From Panopea generosa (taxonomy: Eukaryota; Mollusca; Bivalvia; Adapedonta; Hiatellidae), in contig CM055896.1 in assembly GCA_029582155.1 (NCBI GenBank), forward strand, positions 3,991,616 to 4,055,615: 64,000 nt of DNA. Direction: 5' to 3'. The position numbers were made by a program, and so were the translations under genes. Shown here in pieces: positions 1 to 12,700 of the stretch (position 1 is the stretch's first letter; each line of letters starts with the position of its first letter). The notes under the pieces were generated by a model. That model did not search any database, had not been told where the DNA came from, and worked only from the letters and a program-made list of their open reading frames with translations.

Positions 1-151
1 TCTAGTTTGATATTTAATATAAAATGATGCTCAATTTTTAATTTGCATCATTTGATGAAAAACCGTAGGCTTGTGTTATGTCCGTGGATTTGTTTTTAAA
101 CTCTGCCAAGCTGCAAATGCTTTTGATCGGAAAATTCAGAATGCAGTTGTC

Positions 152-407
152 CTATATCACGTAGGGTCCTCCGTTGCTGAGTGGTCTAAGACGCCGTCTC
201 AAGATCACTTACCTCTCACCCATAAAGTCGTAGGTTCGAGTTCCGCTCTCTCCAAAACCTTAATGTAAGAAACGTTGCCAGTTACTTGCAGAAGGACGGT
301 GTTTCTACTCAGTCTGAGGTCTTCCTTCACCAATAAAACTTGATATACCATATATAACCTGAAATGTTTTGAAAATGGCGTTAAGCCCATCTATCTATAT
401 CACGTAG
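152..407 (+). mobile_element. tRNA-Leu-like SINE with 13-bp target site duplication
   Basis: The body, about 165-394, has a tRNA-like head with A box (gctgagtggtcta) and B box (ggttcgagttcc), then a conserved non-tRNA body ending near gcgttaagccc. Both sides carry the same 13 bases, ctatatcacgtag (152-164 and 395-407), a perfect target-site duplication. It is one of at least four copies of this family here and is probably recent. It lies left of the first visible adhesion-GPCR exon. Confidence 0.9.
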
Positions 408-429
408 TTCATTATTTTTTACTAATATA

Positions 430-515
430 TTTTTAATAAGCCCGGGACCGAACCTGCAACCTCTGGCGTGAGCGGCCACCAATCATTTTATTACCGACCA
501 CGCTCATTTAGACCG
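430..515 (-). mobile_element. tRNA-like SINE head fragment
   Basis: On the minus strand there is a tRNA-like B box (ggttcggtccc) preceded by gccgctcacgccagaggttg. The same head occurs at 62705-62835 on the plus strand. Only the head is recognisable. Confidence 0.5.
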
Positions 516-710
516 ATTGCAGTAAGCGTGTAAACATTAGTTGCATAACACTGACCATTTTCATCAGTCTTATAGTAAGCATAACTAAGGTTATGTCCAA
601 AAACAAGCTAAATTTTTATCAAACAATATTTATTTCCAGGCATGTTTTTGATACTGTTTCTTGTTTTCGGTGTAACACAGCTTTGCGAAGATTGCTAATT
701 TCTTTTTCAG

Positions 711-769
711 AATCCAGAATTATCTGATATTCTTGAACAGAATTGCGTATTCATGAACATGTCCTCAAC
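711..769 (+). CDS. Adhesion GPCR exon: distal GAIN domain
   Basis: The acceptor is tctttttcag and the donor gtaagt. Nineteen codons plus two bases read [19 protein letters not shown]. The Cys-Val-Phe run is the first conserved cysteine strand before the GPS. The exon ends in phase 2 and joins 2169 in frame. It is the leftmost exon recognised; upstream exons are outside the window. Confidence 0.85.
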
Positions 770-3700
770 GTAAGTATGCGGATTTTGAGTAATGCCACAT
801 TATGATTGCTTTACATTAACCTGCTTTCTGAATAAGATATTTCTTTCAATTACCAGGTCTACATAAAACGGAAGCATGATGTCCGCTTAAACATTCACGG
901 ACTTTTTATATTAGCACCAAGTATATATTTTACACAAACAACTTCAATGTGGGTGGCAAGTTTAAACACATAAAGGCGTACATGTAGGTCTTACAGCTAC
1001 ACTGAAGGTCAATAAGGTCAGCGTATCTATCGGTTTTACCACAAACAGACTTTAAAACAATATATCAGAAAAAAAACCAACGCTATAAGTGTCTTACAAA
1101 ATAGAATTATTTTTAAAATGCATAAAAAAGCATCTCATTGTCATTATCAAATAAAATCCGAATGGTTTGGTATGTCAAATCAACAAAATAACATGACAAA
1201 ATCGTTGTTTTAATAAGTGTTTAACTTGAAGCAAAATTCCCATTCTAAGAAAACGTCATGCAATGTGTTGTAATTTTAAGCAGGAAATCTAATTCAGTCT
1301 TACCTAGGCGCGTAGCCAAAGTTAGGAAATCCCTTTTCATTATATTATTTTGGCAATATGGAATGAATGAGTATATTATGCGCATAATTTATAAAAAAAA
1401 CAACATGATTTTAACCAATTTTAAAATTTTAGAAAATCACGATATATTCCTGTAAAATACACGACATACATTAACAGCATTTTTAAATCCCATTAAATCT
1501 CAAATAAAGTACTAAAGTTTTCAAATACATGCAATCAAATATCGATAAAATCGGTTATCTGACCAACTTTAAAATTACGTTGAGTGATATGACATTGATC
1601 ATCGCTGCTTTAAATACAACATTATGTGCTTAAACTTGTCTATAATTCTGAAGTTTTCAGTGTAAACTATATTCTTATTGCTCCAATACACTGCTAGTGA
1701 GTAGAACTCGAATACGATATATTGATATTTATTATTTAGATAGCGTGTTTTTTCTAAAGCAGAACTCCTGCTTCTGTTTTTATGTTAACTATAACCACGT
1801 CCCCTTCCCCATAAATTTGATTTACAAATGCAATTGATAAGTACGATAAAGCTATCTGATAAAAAACAAGACTTAGTGCAACCATATATCAGGTTTAAAC
1901 TCAACATTGACAGTTTTGCTACTGTTCGTTTCAAGGCGGTGACCTCTATTGTCTCTTTTATATGTATTTTCTTTATAATTGTTACATTAATGCTTCTTGC
2001 CAAAAGCCAGAAGGGAGATATATCACGGTAAGTTGCCTGCTTTCCGTTTTCCGTCGTCTGTTTGTTAACCTTCTTCCTGTAGACGCGATAGTATAACCTT
2101 ACAGAAAGCACAATACCCGTACTTTCATCTATAAACTGTATAGTCGTACTTTTCTTCACATGTAACAGTTCGAGCGAACATCGATGGTCCAGCCAAGGGT
2201 GTTTAAGAAGTGCCAATGAAAGCAATGCCACTCATACAGTGTGCTATTGTAACCATTTAACCAATTTCGCTGTCCTTATGGACGTATATGACATTAGGGT
2301 AAGCAATTAATCATAAATTTATATAATTTTATATACAAACTATGTTAGGTTCATTTATGTTGCTTGTTCAATGTTGTTCGAAAACGGAACAAAACACGGG
2401 GGAGAGATGTGAGCAATGGAAAAAGCAGTTATAATACGCTAGATTTGTTTTATTAACAATAGTAATAACCATTGTTTAACTTCAATTATAAATTCCCAAT
2501 GCACAGACAGTTTGTCTTTATATTTAGCGATCTTATACTGCAATGCATCATAAACATGACACTTTACATTAATAACCCAGCTTTTATTAGCGCAATGTCC
2601 ATGGCATCATGTCTAAAGAACGCATTATCCTAGTTTATCCTGATGGTTGATCACATTTTACAACTTTCTTCAGGATGTATTGACTTAACGATCAACCCAA
2701 ATGAATTGCATTATTTAACGTTACAAACTGTCGTTCCAGGACACTATTGATGAGTTAAATTCCAAAATATTAACCTATCTGTCATTCGGTGGCGGCGGCC
2801 TGTCTATCCTTGGATGCGTCGTGTCGATTATTGTTTTCGAGTTTTTTAGGTATGGAATTATTCACTGTTTAATATAGATAAATGTATATGAGTAATATTA
2901 TTATTTTAACATATGGCTATTACTTTTTCATATATTAAAGAAATATGGAGTTTATTTTATTTTTATTAAAATTTACTTCGATTGTGAAATAAAGGTTTAA
3001 CAACTTATACAAATCACGCTTAAACCAGAACCAGTACTTAGAATATGCGGACAGTGTCCTGCTCAAGGATACCACACATGCCAGTAACGGAGGATCGGAT
3101 CCACGACCCTCCAATCATGGGTCCTATGCTCTACTGCTTGACCATGAATACTATTGTTTAAATAATAAATCATACGTTAAAGTTAACTATTGGGATACAT
3201 AAGATGATTGTTGTTATCTCGCTATATTGTGTCATTGTTCTATTCATTGTCATTATCATTTAAATTTGACTTTATAAACGCATCACGTTTTATACACAAC
3301 GCCTTGTAGTCGCCGCATTTTGAACTGCATACTAATGGCCACCAATGAAAAACGTAGATAATATTAAATACAAACCTTTTAGTTGTATATGGGACAGATT
3401 ATGCAAATGTAGTAGTAACTATTTTGGAGAATAATTTAGTCATAATATGCCATCGAAATGATGACACTTTAAGATTATGATATACCTAATTAGATATTAA
3501 TATTTGTGTACTCCAGATATTATTATATTGTCTTATTTCAGATTAAAAAACGAACGTATACGGATTCATGAACAACTTGCGCTAACCATCATATTGGTAC
3601 AGTTGTTCTTTTTAGTTGGAATAGACAGAACGCAAAACCTGGTCAGTATCGTCACAGTAACAACGCATCTATTGAAACTACATATATTTTTTTAACAACG

Positions 3701-6700
3701 TACCCGTATACGCAATAACTACACCAACATAACCATTGAAACTTAAGGTCAATGAGCCAGTAAATATCGTAATTCCTTTCTAAAGTATAACATTAAGCTT
3801 GAAATTATATACAGCAGCTACTTACTGTTTGAAACTTTACTTTATAAGTAGGAGATAAAATGATATGTTATTCAAAATGTGCATAAAGGTGATAAACATA
3901 TAAATTTTACTAACTCAGAAAGGACACTTTGTATGATTTATCTGATGTTCCTGCCGGTAAAACACCTGATCCAATATATCTATTCAATGTTACAATTCAT
4001 GTTTAGTGTTAAACCTTTACTACGAAGGTTTTTATTACGAAACAAATTGTGTATTCATTGAAATACTCGATAGTTATAACACATTATCTTATTTGCACGA
4101 GCTATATATAGTTGTTGTTTTGAGTTAGTATATATTTATTAAATATATCTCTACTACTTTCACTTTCATTTTCTATATTTTTTTCCCATCCAGATGATAT
4201 ATATATTTTTTTACATAAATTATGAAACAAGATGAAATAACTATTAGTCATCACGCTCGAAAAAATAAATATTCTGGGAAGGACCAGTACTAAACATATG
4301 AGAATAAAATGTATTGCTCGAGGACAACAGGCTTGGCTTTGGTGGATACCCGAACTCTTGACCCCTACCCCCGCCGAAACTTGGTTCGATGCTCTAATTC
4401 TGGACTACGCACTCCATTGATCTAGAAGATATTTGAGAAGTGGTTTCTTTTTCAATTTAAAAAAATAGACACGATATATTGAATTGACAATGACTATTCA
4501 TTTATGAACAGTTCACATAATTGTTATCGTGTCATTGTTACATAGTTTATAATATAATGCAACAAATTATTCTATTTTAAACATTTTGCAATTAATGTAT
4601 GTTTAATACATTTGTATTACTGCATCGGATGTTAACAACAAAACTCGGTATGTAATAGATGTATATATATTATTGATATATTACATGATGTACGAAATAA
4701 AAAGATAAATTGGTCCTTCAATTATAAATTTATATTCTGTACAGCTACTGTCACAACGAGTTCAATAATGGAGCATATACCTCACTCGTTATATAAGACT
4801 TAGTGTCTTATCCCTCAGACCTGCAGGGCCAGTTCTAAATATCTTGATTCTATGATTTAACACTTTCAGTGGTATATTTTTTCAAAACATGTAGCATATG
4901 TGTCACACGTAAACACCAACATCAATTGAGTAAGAAGCGTTACAATGTATATTTGCTAGCACGATGCTATTGTTCTGATTAACGCTGTTGATGCGCTCAT
5001 AAACTGTGACAAATTGTTTCGCATTTCACTTGTGAAACAGGATTGTTAACAACTGTTCTTTGTTTTTTCAATCTCCATTTTCTAGAGAGAAGGTCAGTAT
5101 TATTTCCCTGTTTATGGATGGAATGTGTAAATTGTATATTGAATTTTCAAGAGTATAAAACCCATAAATGGTTCAAATATCAAACGGACTATTTTATTAA
5201 TTTTCACTTTCGGTTGTTCTGCAAATGATGTTAATATGCCTCAAGTATGTATGAATACCATAAATATCATTTCTATTTTGCAAAAGTGTTAACCTCTGAT
5301 CAATGTTTGAACTGTACCCCATTACGCTAAGTCGTGGTCCTCTTTCATAAAACTCTTAGGGAAAGATCTTATTTAAATATTTCCATTTGTCTATATGTTT
5401 TTAGATGTAAAGATTGCTTTGATTCGTGAACCTCGGGTATCAATATAGTCATTTGTTTCATTAAAGGCGCATTAAACTTACCTTAATGGCCGTTTTTTGT
5501 TTATAATTTCACTACATTTTACTATTCCAGTCAATAGATTACATGTTTATCTGACTTCTGTGAAAGTATGTAAACAAAGATATATAATAAAATATATATT
5601 ATTTTAAATAACTGCGAACATGTGTTAATGGTCGTCTCTTTTCGATAAACACATTCGGCATAAAACGGCCGCAAACTACGTCACTCCATTCGGAATGGCG
5701 ACGACTGGGAATTTATACGCACAACGGTTTATTTATTCCCGAACATTGGCGGATGAGCTGTCGGTAAACAACCGTGCCTTTACGAAATGTCAAACATGTA
5801 AACAATAGTTCAGAGCTCAGTCTGCACTTTTAAAAATACACATTTTTATAGCTATTTGTTTACTCGCTTTTCTAAAACAGTCACTAAAGGGTCTTTAGGA
5901 ATTGTTTTAACAATACTATAAACACATTTGATTACAATTATTTTTGTTATTATAATTAGTTTATTGGGCCGTTAAACACCATTTTTTTCATTTACCCACT
6001 ATTTTTTGCAAATGTTAACGTGGCATTAATTTTTAATTATTTCAGTATGTGTGCAAAGCTATTGCTATTTGTTTACACTATTTCCTGGTGGCTATGTTTT
6101 GTTGGATGTTGGTAGAAGGGACGCATTTGTATCTGCTTCTTGTGAAAGTTTTTAGGACGTCAAGTTCCCACATGAAGAAATATGTAGCCATCGGTTGGGG
6201 TGAGAATATTTTCCATTTTACACTTTTCCTTTAAAGTGAATGTTTCATTGTGTGCACATCGGCACCAAATTGTCATTTCAAAATCTTCAACTAAAATATC
6301 ATGGCACGTGTGTGTTCATGTTTTCGCGAAGTGTTAAGACTATTAAAACCATGGACAAGCATTATTGTCGTCAAATGTTGTGTTTGAATTGATATAATTG
6401 TCGCTGTAGGATAAAAGCAGTGCAGAGAACTATATGAATTTGCATTATTCGCTTATTTCAAAAGTTTTTATCTAAAACAAATTTTTGTAAGTGTTCATGT
6501 TTTATGGAAATGTAACTAATTTACTTCCCAGGTGTCCCTCTTGTCATAGTTGGTATATCGGTTGGAATTTTCCACGATCAATATGGAACAGGACCTATGT
6601 ACGTACATTAACATATCTTACAGCAGTTAGACATTTGTTTAACATTGTCATTTTCGTTCGTCTTTATGCATTTCTTCAAAAATGTTACATTTTGCAGGCG

Positions 6701-9700
6701 TTAGGGTATGATTTAATTGACATGTTAACTTAACATGAATAACGGAAACGAACATATCTAAAAAAACTACCTTACAGTCTGCCAAGGGAAATAAACAAAA
6801 CAATGCAGATTGTTAAGAGTGATGGAATATACAGTCTGGTTTGCATATGCATGTAATAGTTATAAATCTCTACTTTATATTTAGATGACGGTTTTAAAAT
6901 TGATATGAATACTTCAAAGGATAACATAAACATACTTGTTACAACACACTTTAATCTAATTTTATACGTGTGGTAAGAAAGAGAAACTTAACTATACATT
7001 GAACACAATGATGTTTTGGTAAGCGTAAACCAAATGTTTTGTTTTATCGTTGACTTGTATCAAATTCATAAAGATGATATAATATTCTTTTCTTTATCTT
7101 AATTTTTTATTGTTATTGATAGTCACGTATTATTCTTTTTCGTAGATGCTGGATAACACGAAATGTTTTATTAGTAGCCTTCGTCCCAGCTGTCTGTCTC
7201 GTAATAGTGGTAAGAGCATTTCCGTATTAGTGTTTTTAAATTAGAAACAAACAAACATTAATATCAAAGTTTTAAACTGACATTTTATAAACATCGGATT
7301 GCCCACTACTTTAACTTTTCACTTATATTTGGTTTCGTGAATCATTGTGCTTTATTGTTTTTGCTGGAAAATAGATTAATACAAATGTTCAGCCAGTGAG
7401 TTCAATCAGTGTTGGATGAGCGGAATGCATGCTGCGTATTTTCTTGTTCCTCATATACATACTCGTATCATTAATCGAAACAGAACAAAACAGTTGAACT
7501 ACCTTTTTTATTCGTAGTTTCTATATGCATCCAAAATAATCTTCTTTTCATGTATTATGTTATCGTCGTGTTGAGCATAATGAAACTTAAAAGTGTCTGC
7601 AGTAATTGTTACATCTTAAAAAAAAATGTATAAAATATTCTAAAAAAACTATTAGAAAAAAAAAACATTCAAATGATCTTTGTCTCATACAAATATATAT
7701 ATCGACAGGTTTAAGAAATACTTGGTCAATCATTGATCCACATTATCAATGCAATCTATTGTCAGTGATATTTAAAATTTTAAAATATGTTTATAATTGT
7801 ATTTTTTCTTTGATGATTTTGTTAATATGATTATAATTATTGACAAGATCATTAATGAAATATAGCTACATACATATTTTAAAACTGTAAATATAATTTG
7901 GTTCTGATATTGACTAGTCGTGTCTTTACCAGTGCATGTACAGTGGTATATCGTACCGTCTATAAAGTAGATGCAAACACATGTCGTTATTGATGCAATT
8001 GTATTTATAATTTTTTATAATATTTCATCATATATTACACATTGACTCCATGCTACCAAGTGTAGGCACAGTTTAACTGATGTACCAAATAAATTTACTA
8101 TTTTTGCACTCTCGCCTCATATTGTATCAACGAAAGACAGTGTCATAAACTTTTATTTTATATACAATACGACTATTACTCAGGGGTTATATGAATCGAT
8201 CGCGAGTCAGTTTCCTAGACAGAATCAGTCACTAATTGATGTTTTAAGGAGACAGAATGCCTGGTGGGGTCGAACGTAGAATCAGATCAAACGTAGGATC
8301 GAACACGCAACATCTGGTTTAATCGGTCAACGCTCTATTGTCTGCACCTCGCTTTATTTGCTTTAAAATCACTTGTATCATAATGTGTACTCGTTAGTAT
8401 TATATTTTACTCTATAACGGAAATATGTTACTTATTACATGTTGATAACCGACATCAAGACAGAAGAGTGAGTTTGACTATGTGTACATTTACACACAAT
8501 GTACATGGATAGTACATGTAAATAACGGATGTTATATATTTCAACGTCTATCAATAATAGTCTCTACTCTGATAACGGCTTTGATATCTTAAACGTAACG
8601 TCTGAACCATTTTAATTCTCCTGATTCTAGATAAACACAGTTGTTCTGATGGTGGTGATGAGAATCATGCTCAAATCCATGTCAAAAGGATCAAAATCAA
8701 CAGTGGAGGATAGGTCTTCAATCAAGTAAGTTAATTGGAAGCGGTTATCCCAATATGATACAGATCCGACTTAAGATAATCGTAGTATATCAGAAGATGG
8801 CAATTTTCTCCGGTCACGGTTCTAGGCGATTAGCCAGCGCATGGTAGTATTATGTTCTCTCATAAGTCAGAAACAGGGGCGATGTTGTATGTTTTGCATA
8901 ATACCTAATTTACGGTTTAATTAACCGATATTACACACATTATTAAAGCATAATACACAATATAATACACAAACAATTCGTTTCATTTATTCAAAGTACG
9001 ACAATGGCGATGAATGTCGGTTTATTCTCCCACTTGCTGCCATCCAACTGAGCTGATGCCAATCATGTTCGCCCACCTACAATAAATTACGTATTTTGAT
9101 AATTCGTATATTATCATCAAAGCCGAGTTATCAAAGGAAAATCTTTAAAATAATTGTTTATTTCATAGTCTAAAGACGGTAATTACATACTCTCTGCGGG
9201 AACATAGGCGTTCTTCTATGTTTTAATCTAAACGTTTGAACAAGGAGACCCGTCTCTAAAATGAAAAATTCATTGAAACTACTAAAATATCGTTTATTTA
9301 TAAATGATGCCGACCAACTTATACTTAACGTATATATTGACAGTTGAACACCGGATCTATATGAATAATACCTATGGCATACACGAATCATACCTATGAC
9401 ATGTATGATTAATATCTGCGACATATAGTAATAATACAGGTGACACATGATTAGTATATATGACATATATGATTGATATGTATATGACACATATGATTTA
9501 TACGTGTGCAATATATCATTCGTACACTTGACATGTATGATTAAAACACGTGTCATAAATATTAAATACATGTAACATATATTAATTGTACATGTGACAT
9601 ATGTGATTTATACCTGTGATATATATAATAAATACCTGCGACATGTATGATTAATACATGTGGCATATATGATAATACATGTAAGATATGTATTTAATAC

Positions 9701-12700
9701 ATGTGAACTATATGATAATTACATGTAAGATATGTGATTAATATACATGTATGTAAAATATATGATTAAAACTTGTGAGATACTTGATTAATACGTGTAA
9801 CATATATGATAATACATGTGAGATATGTGATCAATACCTGTGAAATATATGATAATACTTGTGACATATATGATTAAAACATGTGATATATATGATAATA
9901 CATGTGAGATATATGATAATACACTTGATATATGTGATTAATACATGTGAGATATGTTATTAATACAAGTGAAATATATGATAATACATGTGAGATATAT
10001 GATTAATGCATGTGACATATATGATTATAATGTGAGAAATGTTATTAATACATGTGAGATATGTGATTAATACATGTGGAATATACGATAATAATATGAT
10101 ATATATGATTAATACATGTGACATATATGATAATATATGTGAGATATGTGATTGATACATGTGGCATATATGATAATACATGTGAGATATATGATCATAC
10201 AAGTGAGATATGTGAGTAATAAATGTGCATATATGAAACATACATATGATATACACAATTAATCCCTGTGATATATATTATAAATACCTGTGACATATAA
10301 CTATGATAAATGTCTATGATTTATATGAATAATACTTCTACCATATATGAATAACGCATATAATTTATATAATTAATACCTGTGATATATATGACTTATA
10401 TCTGTGACATATAACTATGATTCATACCTGTGTTTTATATTATTAATAATGCAATCGTATATCATTGATGCATGTAACACATATGCTTAGTACATGTGCA
10501 CTCTATTATTAATACATGTGACATAAATTATATGATTAAAACATGTGACATATATGATTATTACATGCCACTTATATCTTTAATAAATGAAATATATATG
10601 ATTAATATCTGTGACATATATGGTAATTATATGTGACAGATATAATTCATACGTGTGACATATATGGTAAATACCTGTGACATATACGATTAACACTTAT
10701 GATTAACACATGTGACATATGATTAACATCTATGATATATATGATTAACACAAATGCAATATAGTAGCATTTATGTCATTTAAAATTACTGTTTATGAAC
10801 TAATTATGAGATATGTATATATGACATGTATGGTTAATGTATGGTTTATACATGTGACATATATGCTTAATATACTAAACATTTATTTAGCTTACTTGTA
10901 AGAACTTGTTAATAACTCAAAGTTAGGTGTCTACTTCAACAGTTACTGTTTAAATAAATTAAACATGTTCATTGTTACATTATTACTGATTAAACCCGAC
11001 CCAGTTGCTTAACCCTTTTAAAATTTATAAACGACAACTCTTGTACGTCTTCGTACTAAAAGATATATCATTTGTTTCCCATATGTAAAACACAATGAAT
11101 ATGTATTCTGAGTATCCTATCGTTGATTAGCATTTTATATTTATATAGAAGACGGTTTCGTTAGTTTTTGGTCATTTTTTTCACATAGATCTATACAAAA
11201 TTTGACGAAACTTCCCAGTATTTAAGATTGATGTATGCAGTATGGAGAAAATGATCCATTTATAACTTCGGGGATGTAGCCATCCATGATCGAGCGTTTG
11301 TCGCAAATATGAACAAAATACCTCATGAACATTTATTTACATATATTTAATTTTAATTTTGATAAGGTTTCATTATATTAAATGTAATATTTGCCAAGTT
11401 ATTCACAGTGTTAGGGCTATTTAACAAAGCTATACAGTCACAATTTAATTTCAGGTACCTGATGATTATTGAGCTCAATTAATTATAAGTCTGTATTTAC
11501 TAAGACAATGTTTAAGTATTGTTTGTGTCTTTCCTGTAAAACCGACATTTTTAGACATAATTTAAAGACGGAAATATTGTTGATAAGGTAAAAAAAAACA
11601 CTTGACGGTAACCTATTATTTTTATTTTAGAATCTAATTAATACACGTTTGCATTACTTGAAATGTTATATTTGCAAAATTATTAGACACTCTTTATAGA
11701 AAAAATGGAATGACGATTATATTCACGTTGTTTTTTTGCAGAATTGGACTGAAAGCAGCATCAGTGTTACTTCCACTCCTGGGTCTAACATGGACATTTG
11801 GATTCTTGTCAGTCACCAGTAAAGAAACTCTTATTTTCACATATTTGTTTACATTCTTCAATTCAATGCAGGTAGCTGTTTTATTCACTACATAAACTAT
11901 AAACCATAAAACAAGGTTAAGTCATTGACAAGCCAACATAGTTTGGCAAGTTCTGTTAATACAAATTAACAGTATTAGATAGACTATCAATTATAAATTT
12001 AAAATAGATATTGCCTACGCGCATCTTGACGATCATTAACTAGTCATTCAAATTATATCTAAGATGTAACTGATACACATGGCGGATTAAATCAAAGTTA
12101 AATTGCAGTCACTGTTCATGACACACTCCCTATATCAATCAAACAATGGCGCGTATGCCAAGTTATGACATCGCTAATGATAACGTATATATTCTTATTA
12201 TTCTTATGACAATACGGAACCAGTGACTATAGCTTATCATGATAAATTAGAGGAAAAAAAGTGATTAGCCAGTCTTAAAATTGCAAACAAAAACTTGAAA
12301 TAGCATTAGTATTTTATCAATGAACTATATGGTTTCGAATCGGTAATTTTATTGATACATCTAAAAATGCGATTATCTAAGCAATCCTGGCTCATCTAGA
12401 ATAAATCTAAACATGGTTTTATGTTCGAGAGAGAAAACTGACAGGCACCCTTTAATGCATGTATTTTATAGTAATGGTGAGAATATATCTTACCATTTTA
12501 TGTTGGATAGAGAGAGAAAACTGACACACACCCATTAAAACATGTATTATAAAAGTAATAGTGAGAATATGTCTTACCATTTTTTGTTGGAGAGAGAAAA
12601 AAGTGACACACACCCTTCTATACATGTATTATAACAGTATATTAAACAAAGTTAAAAACTATTACTGACAGTTAATAAAGTTCAAGATATGATTGTCTTT

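Noticed and set aside
1828-2031. 67-codon hydrophobic open frame ending at a gtaagt donor-like site
   Set aside because: It lies in an adhesion-GPCR intron whose flanking exons already join perfectly in frame across the GPS; no acceptor or family similarity seen.
1785-2231. 148-codon open frame on the minus strand
   Set aside because: It is antisense to the GPS exon and intron and has no recognisable domain.
9170-10256. Two minus-strand open frames rich in Ile/His/Tyr/Met
   Set aside because: They are translations of the AT-rich minisatellite.
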